Shown here piece by piece: positions 57,517 through 64,000 of a stretch of DNA of 64,000 nucleotides (its first letter is position 1; the number at the start of each line of letters is the position of its first letter). The notes below the pieces were generated by a model that saw nothing but the letters and a program-made list of their open reading frames with translations, was not told the origin of the DNA and made no database searches. The position numbers were made by a program, and so were the translations under genes. Location of the stretch: contig CAWJFP010000036.1 in assembly GCA_963842155.1 (NCBI GenBank), forward strand, positions 1 to 64,000, read 5' to 3'. The DNA is from CAWJFP01 sp963842155. GTDB lineage: Bacteria > Pseudomonadota > Alphaproteobacteria > JACZXZ01.

Positions 57517-59523
57517 CTAGGGCGCGCGGGCGGTGAGCGGGACCATTGCCCGGCCGGTAGAACCGCCTTGCGCCAACACCGGCCGACGCCCTTTCTCACC
57601 GAGCCGGGAGCGATAGACGTTGAGTCCCTCGATCACGCGCTGGACGTAATTGCGGGTCTCCTCGAAGGGGATCATCTCGATCCAGTCGATCACGTCGGCG
57701 GTTTGCGTGCGTGGATCGCCATTGTCGCGGATCCAGTCATGCACCCGGCTGGGGCCGGCATTGTAGGCGGCGACCGCAAGCGCGTAGGAGCCGTCGAAAT
57801 CGTTCAGGAGCTGCGCGAGATAAGTCGAGCCGAGCCGGATATTGTAGTTGGCATCGGCGGTCAGCTTGGCGTTGGTGTAGCGCATGCGGAGACCGCTCGC
57901 GGTCTTGCGCGCCGTCGCCGGCAGTAGTTGCATGATCCCGAGCGCGCCCGCATGGCTGACCGCCTTGACCTCGAAGGCGCTTTCCTGGCGGATGACGGCG
58001 AGCACCAGCGCGCTCTCGGCGGCGAGCGAGCCTGGCAGCGGCCGCAGCGGATAGCTATGCGCCGCGAGCGGCAACTCCCCGCTCCAAGTCTGTCGCGCAA
58101 GGCGCGCCGCGAGGTCGAGCCGCCCCGATTGGATCGCGAGGTCGGCGACGAGCTCGCCCTCCTCGGGCGTCTGGGCGATGGCGCCGAGCCGCTTGATGAA
58201 GATTTCCTGCAGGTCCCCCTCGCCGATTTGGCCCAGTTCCTGCGCGGCGCGCACCATCTCCTTGTTCGCGAACGCTGCTCGCTGCTGGAGGCTCACTTGC
58301 GGGGGCGGCGGCAGCACGGCGCGCGCCGCGGGATCGATCCTGAACGCGGCGAGCTGTCCGTAATAGGTTGCGCTGTAGTGGGCGGCCGCCTGATAAGCGT
58401 CCTGCGCGGCGCGCGGCTTGCCGGCCTCGTCCTCCGCGCGGCCGATCCAATAGTCGGCACGTGCCTTGCTGGCGGGGCGGTGCACCGACTGCGCCATCGC
58501 CTCGAAGTGGCGCAAGGCCGCGGTCACCTCCTTGAAGAGGCGGAGCTGAATCCAGCCGGAGAGCCATTCCCCCTCGGCATAGCCCGGCGAGCCGGAATCC
58601 TGGCCGTGATTTTCGGCCAGCCGCAGCGCCTCGGAATAATAGCCCTTGGCGAAGGCGCGCCTGACGGCGACCGCGCGCTGCTGCCACCACAGATCCGCCC
58701 GCCCCAGATCGACCGGCGCATGGAAGAGGATATCGCGCGCCTCCTCGTCGAGATCGAATCGCTGGTCGTAGCGCAGGCGGTCGAACAGCAGGCCCGCGTT
58801 GTTCTGCAGGGAGAACGGGACGGCGGCAAGCGCGCCGCCGCCGCCTTGGTCGAAGCTCTGCAGCCTTATCCGCGCCTCGGCAAGCGCCGCATGGGCTGCG
58901 TCCACGCGCGGTTCCATCGCGCGCGCATCCTTGACCAGCCCGTCCCACAATAGCCGGTCGAGGCGCGCGATATCGTCTTCCGGACGAAGCTGCTCGCGAT
59001 GCTTGAAGAGGAAGATCATCTCCTGCCGGTCGCCGAAGTTTCCCTCGACCCATGTCTTGCGCAGGAGGTCGAGGCCGGCCTTCTGATCGGCGGGCGCGGT
59101 ATTGGCCAGCAGCGCCTCGGCATAGCGGATCTTGCCCGTGGCGCTGACCGCCGGGTAGCGCTCGAAGAAGGCGCGCACCGCCGCGGGCGGCATGTCGTCG
59201 GGCAAGGCCTCCTCGGCCCGCTCCTGCAGCGTCTTGGGCCCGGGCCAATCGGGATTCCGCTCGATGAAGCTCAGGATCCCGTCGAGGGTCACACCCGTGC
59301 TCGGCTGGTCGATCGAGTACCAGCGCAGAACCTTGGCGAGCAGCGGGTCCTTCGCGCGTGCCGCCATGGGCAGGGCTTTGTTCCAATGCCCGGCATGGGC
59401 CGCCTTGAAAGCGCTGCGGTAGAGCGCGGCGTCCTGGGTCGAGAGGCGCGCTTGGGCGAAGGCCGAACCCGCGCAGCTCGCCGCGAAGATCACTGCGCTC
59501 GCGACAAGGATCCTCTTCAACAC
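57517..59523 (-). CDS. slt: Soluble lytic murein transglycosylase (Slt70-like)
   Basis: A 668-residue exported muramidase that cleaves glycan strands to 1,6-anhydro ends. A signal peptide (RILVASAVIFAASCAGSAFA) precedes a large alpha-superhelical ring and a C-terminal SLT domain: LVLAVIRQESAFEVKAVSHA with the catalytic Glu, GALGIMQLLPATARKTA and AVAAYNAGPSRVHDWI. The ring contains several aromatic-rich helical repeats (YWIGRAEDEAG). The GTG at 59523 is chosen as it leads straight to the signal peptide. It is divergent from dapA. Confidence 0.9.
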   Translation of the reverse strand: MLKRILVASAVIFAASCAGSAFAQARLSTQDAALYRSAFKAAHAGHWNKALPMAARAKDPLLAKVLRWYSIDQPSTGVTLDGILSFIERNPDWPGPKTLQERAEEALPDDMPPAAVRAFFERYPAVSATGKIRYAEALLANTAPADQKAGLDLLRKTWVEGNFGDRQEMIFLFKHREQLRPEDDIARLDRLLWDGLVKDARAMEPRVDAAHAALAEARIRLQSFDQGGGGALAAVPFSLQNNAGLLFDRLRYDQRFDLDEEARDILFHAPVDLGRADLWWQQRAVAVRRAFAKGYYSEALRLAENHGQDSGSPGYAEGEWLSGWIQLRLFKEVTAALRHFEAMAQSVHRPASKARADYWIGRAEDEAGKPRAAQDAYQAAAHYSATYYGQLAAFRIDPAARAVLPPPPQVSLQQRAAFANKEMVRAAQELGQIGEGDLQEIFIKRLGAIAQTPEEGELVADLAIQSGRLDLAARLARQTWSGELPLAAHSYPLRPLPGSLAAESALVLAVIRQESAFEVKAVSHAGALGIMQLLPATARKTASGLRMRYTNAKLTADANYNIRLGSTYLAQLLNDFDGSYALAVAAYNAGPSRVHDWIRDNGDPRTQTADVIDWIEMIPFEETRNYVQRVIEGLNVYRSRLGEKGRRPVLAQGGSTGRAMVPLTARAP

Positions 59524-59729
59524 CCCCCTCGGCTCCCCTTCGGACGACGAAATCCCACACCCGGCCGCAGGCGAGCCTGCGGCCGTCCCGGCAAATTCTA
59601 GGCACATCACCTTCGCCCGCCAAGCTATTGTTTGTGGCGAATATGTCTGCAAGGCCGTTGCGGCGCTTGCCGCCGGACGGGCAGGGCGGTATCGTGCGGC
59701 CTCTGCGGGTTATCGCGAGGCCACGCGCC

Positions 59730-60631
59730 ATGTTCAAGGGGTCGATCACCGCGCTGATCACGCCGTTTAGCGACGGCGCGGTCGACGAACGCGCCTTCCA
59801 ATCCCTTATCGACCGGCAAATCGCCGAGGCCAGCGACGGTATCGTTCCCTGCGGCACGACCGGCGAGTTGCCGACCTTGTCCCATGCCGAGCATCGCCGC
59901 GTCACGGAGATGGCCGTCGAGGTTGCCGAAAGGACGCGTGCCCGTCATCGCGGGCGCCGGATCGAACTCGACCGAGGAGGCGATCGCGCTCGTGCGCCAC
60001 GCCGAACAGGCCGGCGCCGATGCCGCCCTCGTCGTCACGCCCTATTACAACAAGCCGACGCAGGAAGGGCTTTATCGCCATTTCAAGGCGATCCACGACG
60101 GCTCGGGGCTGCCCATCATCATCTACAACATCCCGCCGCGCTCGGTCATCGACATGAGCGTCGAAACCATGGCGCGCCTCGCGGCACTGCCGCGCATCGT
60201 CGGCGTCAAGGACTTCGACCAACGATCTCACGCGCCCGATCCGGACCAAGCTCGCCATCCAGCGCGAGTTCTCGCTGCTCTCGGGCGAGGACGGCACAGC
60301 CCTCGCCTATCTGGCTCAGGGCGGCCACGGCTGCATCTCGGTGACCGCGAACCTGGCGCCGCGTCTCCTTTCCGAGATGCATGCCGCCTGGCGGCGCGGC
60401 GACCTCGCCACGGCGCAGTCGATCAACGAGCGGCTCCTGCCGCTTCATATCGCTCTCTTCCTCGAGGCAAGCCCGTCGCCGGTCAAATATGCCGCGAGCC
60501 TGATGGGGCTTTGCGCCCCGGACGTCCGCCTGCCGCTTTGCGAGATCACGGAGGCGACGAAGGCCAAAGTGAGGGAGGCGATGGCGGGCGCCGGTCTGAT
60601 CGAGGGCGGAGAACGTCGCGCGGCCGAGTGA
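59730..60631 (+). CDS. dapA: 4-Hydroxy-tetrahydrodipicolinate synthase (two frame breaks)
   Basis: Condenses pyruvate and aspartate semialdehyde for lysine and diaminopimelate synthesis. FKGSITALITPF opens the TIM barrel; IVPCGTTGELPTLSHAEH has the conserved Thr pair; VVTPYYNKPTQEGLYRHFKA has the Tyr; and GVKD holds the Schiff-base Lys. One-base insertions near 59930 (after EVAE) and 60214 (after GVKD) break the frame. The restored sequence continues through DLTRPIRTKLAIQREFSLLS and ends GGERRAAE with TGA at 60629-60631, about 299 residues. The gene is normally essential, so these are probably sequence errors. The smpB start overlaps its stop. Confidence 0.93.
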
Positions 60632-61086
60632 CGCCCACCCGCATCGCCGCCCAGAACCGCCGCGCGCGGCATGACTACAGCATCGAGGAGACGCTCGAGG
60701 CGGGCCTCATGCTGGTCGGCAGCGAGGTCAAGGCGCTGCGCGAGGGCAAGGGCAGCCTGAACGATGCCTATGCCGCGCCCGACGGCGGCGCGCTCTGGCT
60801 CTACAACGTCTATATTCCCGAATATCGCGGCGCCAATCGGTTCAACCACGAGACCAAGCGGCCGCGGAAGCTGCTGCTGCATCATCGGCAGATCGACCGT
60901 CTTTCCGGCCTCGTGCAGCGCGAGGGGGTCACCCTCGTGCCGCTCTCGATCTATTTCAACGATCGCGGCATCGCCAAGGTTCAGCTCGGCCTGGCGCGCG
61001 GCAGGAAGAAGGCCGACAAGCGCGCCGCGGAGAAGGAGCGCGAATGGCGCCGCGACAAGGCGCGTATCCTGCGCGCGAGAGGGTAG
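60628..61086 (+). CDS. smpB: SsrA-binding protein
   Basis: Binds tmRNA for trans-translation of stalled ribosomes. The 152-residue protein has AAQNRRARHDYSIEETLEAG at the N-terminus, then LMLVGSEVKALREGKGSL, ERKRPRK-like basic region (ETKRPRKLLLHHRQI) and the C-terminal tail GRKKADKRAAEKEREWRRDK that enters the decoding centre. GTG at 60628 overlaps the dapA stop (GTGA), the same coupling as purQ/purL. The tmRNA gene is not in the window. Confidence 0.95.
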   Translation: MTPTRIAAQNRRARHDYSIEETLEAGLMLVGSEVKALREGKGSLNDAYAAPDGGALWLYNVYIPEYRGANRFNHETKRPRKLLLHHRQIDRLSGLVQREGVTLVPLSIYFNDRGIAKVQLGLARGRKKADKRAAEKEREWRRDKARILRARG

Positions 61087-61786
61087 ACGAGCGGCGCTGC
61101 GCCGGCCTACGGCGTCCGAGCCGCGCCCGGATGCGCGCGAAGACGGCCTCGAACATCGCGGTCGTCAGCCGCCCTGTGTTGGTGTTGAGCCGCGAGCAAT
61201 GATAGCTGTCGAAGAGCGCCATGCCGCGCGGCAGCGCATGCTCGGCGCCATGGCCGAAAGAATATTGCGACGCCCTCAGCCCGAAGCAGGCGAGCACGGC
61301 CCCATGGGAGATATTGCCTAGGCAGAGCAGCGCCGCGAGGCGAGGCATGGCGGCGATCTCGGCCGCGAGGAAGCCTCGGCAGGTGGCGATCTCGCCCGGC
61401 GTCGGGCGGTTCTCGGGCGGAACGCAGCGCACCGCGTTGGTGATGCGCGCATCGACGAGGACGAGCCCGTCATCGGCGCGCTCGCCGTAGACGCCGCGGG
61501 CGAAGTCGAACTTGATCATGGTGCGGTAAAGCAGCAGGCCCGCGTAATCGCCGGTAAAGGGCCGGCCCGTCCGGTTCGCGCCATTGAGTCCCGGCGCAAG
61601 CCCGACGACGAGAAGCCGCGCCTCCTTGGCCCCGAAGCTCGGCACCGGCGCGTTATGGCCGTCCGGCAGGCGCTCGCGCGCCGTCGCGCGAAAGGCGGCG
61701 AGGCGCGGGCAAAGGGGACAATCGAGCGCGGGCTCGGCGGGATCAGGCGCAGGCAAGCTTGCGGAACGCGGCGCGGCCGCCGTCAT
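60956..61786 (-). CDS. Uracil-DNA glycosylase, type 5 (UdgB-like)
   Basis: Removes uracil and related bases from DNA. DCPLCPRL and later Cys residues are likely iron-sulfur ligands, VGLAPGLNGANRTGRPFTGD is motif A in the type 5 form, ITNAVRCVPPENRP follows, and FDSYHCSRLNTNTGRL is the C-terminal motif. The last 50 residues are Arg/Ser-rich and overlap smpB on the other strand by 131 bases; this tail is unlike the family and may be read-through after a lost frame near 61100, where a TAG exists in a neighbouring frame. The ATG at 61786 is chosen because it lies a short way before the Cys motif. Confidence 0.82.
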   Translation of the reverse strand: MTAAAPRSASLPAPDPAEPALDCPLCPRLAAFRATARERLPDGHNAPVPSFGAKEARLLVVGLAPGLNGANRTGRPFTGDYAGLLLYRTMIKFDFARGVYGERADDGLVLVDARITNAVRCVPPENRPTPGEIATCRGFLAAEIAAMPRLAALLCLGNISHGAVLACFGLRASQYSFGHGAEHALPRGMALFDSYHCSRLNTNTGRLTTAMFEAVFARIRARLGRRRPAQRRSSTLSRAGYAPCRGAIRAPSPRRACRPSSCRAPGRAEPWRCRDR

Positions 61787-61796
61787 GGCGACGGTC

Positions 61797-62420
61797 TCAG
61801 ACCGTGTCGACCATGTCCTCGTCGCGCCGGTTATAATGCTCGGCGGCCTGCTGATGCTGCCCATCGCGCTGCTGCGCGGGCTCGCGATTATGGTGCGTAC
61901 GCGCGATCTGCGGCGCCAGATCCTGAAGCTCGACGAAGCTGTCGGCCTGGCGGCGCAGCTCGTCGGCCACCATCGGCGGCTGCGAGCGGACCGTCGAGAC
62001 CACCGAGACCCGCACGCCCTTGCGCTGGACGGCCTCCACCAGGCGGCGGAAATCGCCGTCGCCCGAGAACAGCACGATGTGATCGAGCCGATCGGCCATT
62101 TCCATCACGTCGATCGCGAGCTCGATATCCATGTTGCCCTTGATCTTGCGGCGACCCATGGCGTCGGTGAATTCCTTGGTCGGCTTGGTCACCATGGTGT
62201 AGCCGTTGTAGTCGAGCCAATCGACGAGCGGCCGGATGGGCGAGTACTCCTGGTCCTCGACCAGGGCCGTGTAGTAGAAGGCGCGGACGAGACGCCCCTT
62301 GCCCTGGAACATCTCCAGGAGACGCTTGTAGTCGATGTCGAAGCCGAGCGCCCGGGCCGCCGCGTAGAGGTTCGAGCCGTCGATGAAAAGCGCGATGCGC
62401 TCCTGAGGATAAAAATGCAT
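61797..62420 (-). CDS. NYN-domain protein of the LabA/DUF88 family
   Basis: A 207-residue predicted metal-dependent nuclease with a PIN-like NYN fold. RIALFIDGSNLYAAARALG gives the first Asp and Asn, KGNMDIELAIDVMEM the second Asp, and HIVLFSGDGDFRRLVEAV the third acidic cluster. The C-terminal part is charged and His/Arg-rich. The role in bacteria is unknown; RNA processing is inferred from the fold. It is 10 bases downstream of nothing on its own strand and starts divergent to folK, and lies just upstream of the uracil-DNA glycosylase gene. Confidence 0.9.
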   Translation of the reverse strand: MHFYPQERIALFIDGSNLYAAARALGFDIDYKRLLEMFQGKGRLVRAFYYTALVEDQEYSPIRPLVDWLDYNGYTMVTKPTKEFTDAMGRRKIKGNMDIELAIDVMEMADRLDHIVLFSGDGDFRRLVEAVQRKGVRVSVVSTVRSQPPMVADELRRQADSFVELQDLAPQIARTHHNREPAQQRDGQHQQAAEHYNRRDEDMVDTV

Positions 62421-62501
62421 CAGCTATGTCCTGAGCTGTAAATGAAAGTTTGTGCATGATGCCGCCATATCCGCGGCAAGCTTCTGGCGTTTGACATAAC
62501 C

Positions 62502-63044
62502 GTGAAAACGCAGCCTGACAAGTGCCAAAGTGAGTTGGGCGAAATTATCTACATCGCCCTCGGCGCGAATTTGCCGAGCGCGCGGGCGGGCTCGCCGCGC
62601 CGCACGCTCGAGGCGGCGCTGCAGGCGCTCGAGAAGGCCGGCTTCCGCATGACCGCGCGCTCGCGCTGGTATCGCAGCGCGCCGGTCCCGGCATCGGATC
62701 AGCCCGACTATGTGAACGGCGTCGCGGCGGGGCATTGGGACCTGCCGCCCGAGGCGGTGCTCGACCGTCTCCATGCCATTGAGCGCGAGTTCGGGCGCGT
62801 GCGCGGCGCGCGAAATGCCGCCCGCGCGCTCGACCTCGACCTCATCGCCTATGGCAGCCGCGTCAGCGAGGGCGACGAGGGCGAACCGGTCTTGCCCCAT
62901 CCGCGGATGGCGGGCCGCGCCTTCGTGCTGCTGCCGCTCAGCGAGATCGCCCCCGATTGGCGCCATCCGCGGACGGGCGAGCCGATCCGGCGGCTTCTCG
63001 AAGCGCTTCCGACCGACCAGACGGCGGTAGCCATGGATCGATAG
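62502..63044 (+). CDS. folK: 2-Amino-4-hydroxy-6-hydroxymethyldihydropteridine pyrophosphokinase
   Basis: Transfers pyrophosphate from ATP to the pterin in folate synthesis. The 180-residue protein shows IYIALGANLPS near the N-terminus, SRWYRSAPVPASDQPDYVNG, REFGRVRGARNAARALDLDL with the metal-binding DxD, and LPHPRMAGRAFVLLPLSEIA. A GTG start at 62502 is used. It stands between the divergent NYN gene and rpoZ. Confidence 0.94.
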   Translation: MKTQPDKCQSELGEIIYIALGANLPSARAGSPRRTLEAALQALEKAGFRMTARSRWYRSAPVPASDQPDYVNGVAAGHWDLPPEAVLDRLHAIEREFGRVRGARNAARALDLDLIAYGSRVSEGDEGEPVLPHPRMAGRAFVLLPLSEIAPDWRHPRTGEPIRRLLEALPTDQTAVAMDR

Positions 63045-63180
63045 AGCCGGGGGCCCTGTCGTCCGATTGGACGAGCGCGGCGGTAGGATCGCCTTGGAAG
63101 AAACGGCCGAAAGCCTTGTCTTGCGCCGCTTCGGCCCATATATTCGGGCATCGATTTGTTGATTTGCGGAGTAATGCTCA

Positions 63181-63609
63181 ATGGCACGTGTCACGGTTGA
63201 AGATTGCGTCGTCCGGGTCCCGAATCGCTTCGATCTCGTCATGCTCGCGGCGCACCGCGCGCGCGACATCGCCACCGGCGCGCCGGTGACGCTCGATCGC
63301 GATAACGACAAGAACCCCGTGGTGGCGCTGCGCGAGATTGCGGAGGAGACCATTCCGATCGAGGGCCTCAAGGAGGCCCTGATCAAGGGCTTGCAGAAAA
63401 TGGTCGAGGCCGACGAGCCGGTCGAGGAGGAGATGGACGTGCTTGCGGCCCAGCAGCTTGCCGCCGCCGGCGCGGAGCTGCAAGAGGCGGTCGCGGGCGA
63501 CATCGAGGAGGACGACCTCGTCATCGAGAGCGAGGAGGAGCTCGAGGCCGAGCCGGAAGCGGAAGCCGATTCAGAGGCGGACCTGGGGTCCGAGCGGGAC
63601 GCGGGGTGA
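63181..63609 (+). CDS. rpoZ: RNA polymerase omega subunit
   Basis: A 142-residue omega subunit that folds with beta-prime. The core (MARVTVEDCVVRVPNRFDLV, MLAAHRARDIATGAP, DNDKNPVVALREIAEETI) is standard. From about residue 80 the protein carries a very acidic tail rich in Glu/Asp/Ala (IEEDDLVIESEEELEAEPEA), longer than in E. coli (91 residues) but common in alphaproteobacteria. It lies about 105 bases upstream of relA/spoT, the widely conserved rpoZ-spoT arrangement. Confidence 0.95.
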   Translation: MARVTVEDCVVRVPNRFDLVMLAAHRARDIATGAPVTLDRDNDKNPVVALREIAEETIPIEGLKEALIKGLQKMVEADEPVEEEMDVLAAQQLAAAGAELQEAVAGDIEEDDLVIESEEELEAEPEAEADSEADLGSERDAG

Positions 63610-63715
63610 GTGCCTCCGGTGCCACAGCCAGGTATGTCTCGCCGTGGTACCGCATTGAACCTGCGCCCGCCGGGTCGGCTGTTGGCGCCATCCGGAGGCC
63701 CGGAGGGCGCGCGTC

Positions 63716-64000
63716 ATGATTCGCCAATACGAGCTGGTGGAGCGCGTCCGGGCCTACGATACCGACGCCGACGAGGATAAGCTCAACCGGGCCTACGTCT
63801 TCTCGATGAAGGCCCATGGCAGCCAGAAGCGCGAATCGGGGGATTCCTACTTCTCCCATCCCCTCGAGGTTGCGGGCATCCTGACCCGCTACAAGCTCGA
63901 TACCGACACCATCGTCACGGCACTCCTCCACGACACGGTCGAGGACACGCTCGCCACGCTCGAGGAGATCGAGGCTCAGTTCGGGCCCGAGGTGGCGCGG
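63716..64000 (+). CDS. RelA/SpoT-family (p)ppGpp synthetase/hydrolase, N-terminal part
   Basis: The gene runs off the right edge after 95 residues. RQYELVERVRAYDTDADEDK starts the protein; RAYVFSMKAHGSQKRESG-DSYFSHPLEVA and TALLHDTVEDTLATLEEI are the HD hydrolase domain, with metal ligands in HDTVED and the earlier His of FSHP. Alphaproteobacteria usually have a single bifunctional Rsh protein; the synthetase and ACT/TGS domains would lie beyond the window. It is probably co-transcribed with rpoZ. Confidence 0.93.
   Translation, partial: MIRQYELVERVRAYDTDADEDKLNRAYVFSMKAHGSQKRESGDSYFSHPLEVAGILTRYKLDTDTIVTALLHDTVEDTLATLEEIEAQFGPEVAR

Noticed and set aside
60628..61086. tmRNA gene near smpB
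   Set aside because: Neither flank has a tRNA-like acceptor arm or a tag-peptide frame; both sides are coding.

Overview
The window looks like about 64 kb of the chromosome of a high-GC alphaproteobacterium. This rests on gene content and order: class II DAHP synthase, the purS/purQ/purL/purC block next to a DUF1476 (F1-ATPase zeta inhibitor-like) gene, the bolA/grxD pair, and a dapA-smpB-NYN-folK-rpoZ-relA block. The order within the class (Hyphomicrobiales or Rhodospirillales-like) cannot be fixed by eye. Almost all of the window is single-copy housekeeping DNA with short intergenic gaps. No CRISPR array, prophage, insertion sequence or integrase is visible.

Layout. 1-4.1 kb is anomalous: a broken NAD synthetase remnant with a different base composition abuts a large surface protein of the filamentous haemagglutinin/GLUG type that loses its 3' end at the junction. 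4.2-12.3 kb holds tRNA-Val, glmU, glmS, cyanase, glutathione reductase, a GST and DAHP synthase. 12.5-23.6 kb holds two small stress/envelope genes, an NAD salvage pair (pncB, nadE), gltX, cysS, a PilZ protein, citramalate synthase, trmJ and rpsD. 23.7-28.4 kb runs leftward: grxD, bolA, purL, purQ, purS, purC. 28.6-39.4 kb holds a chemotaxis receptor, an NRDE protein, a GST, a VOC protein, a MetE-like protein, a two-subunit molybdenum hydroxylase and a large FecR-domain exported protein. 39.8-44.6 kb is a branched-chain amino-acid type ABC importer (livGFKHM). 45-53 kb holds an exported protein of unknown function, an FCD-type GntR regulator with formyl-CoA transferase and ketopantoate reductase genes, an SGNH esterase, a YdjC-type deacetylase and a GH17 membrane glucan enzyme. 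53.8-59.5 kb holds envelope genes: M23 endopeptidase, bactofilin, two hydrolases and a soluble lytic transglycosylase. 59.7-64 kb holds dapA, smpB, a type 5 uracil-DNA glycosylase, a NYN protein, folK, rpoZ and the start of relA/spoT.

Functional links. glmU and glmS supply UDP-GlcNAc; the M23 peptidase, bactofilin and Slt act on the resulting wall. pncB and nadE form an NAD salvage module. grxD and bolA are partners in iron-sulfur trafficking. The pur genes form one purine operon with the small-PurL/PurS/PurQ architecture.

A caution for the reader. At least twenty-one one-base frame breaks were found, many in genes expected to be essential (glmU, glmS, nadE, dapA) and eight in livG/livF alone. 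All but one are repaired by removing a single extra base. This looks more like base-calling or assembly insertions than gene decay. I give the full gene span and the break position for each. I did not find a convincing new multi-gene system. The most unusual features are the chimeric left end, the solitary FecR-domain protein, a structured AT-rich intergenic region near 44.7 kb, and a repeat that supplies the stop codon of cimA.
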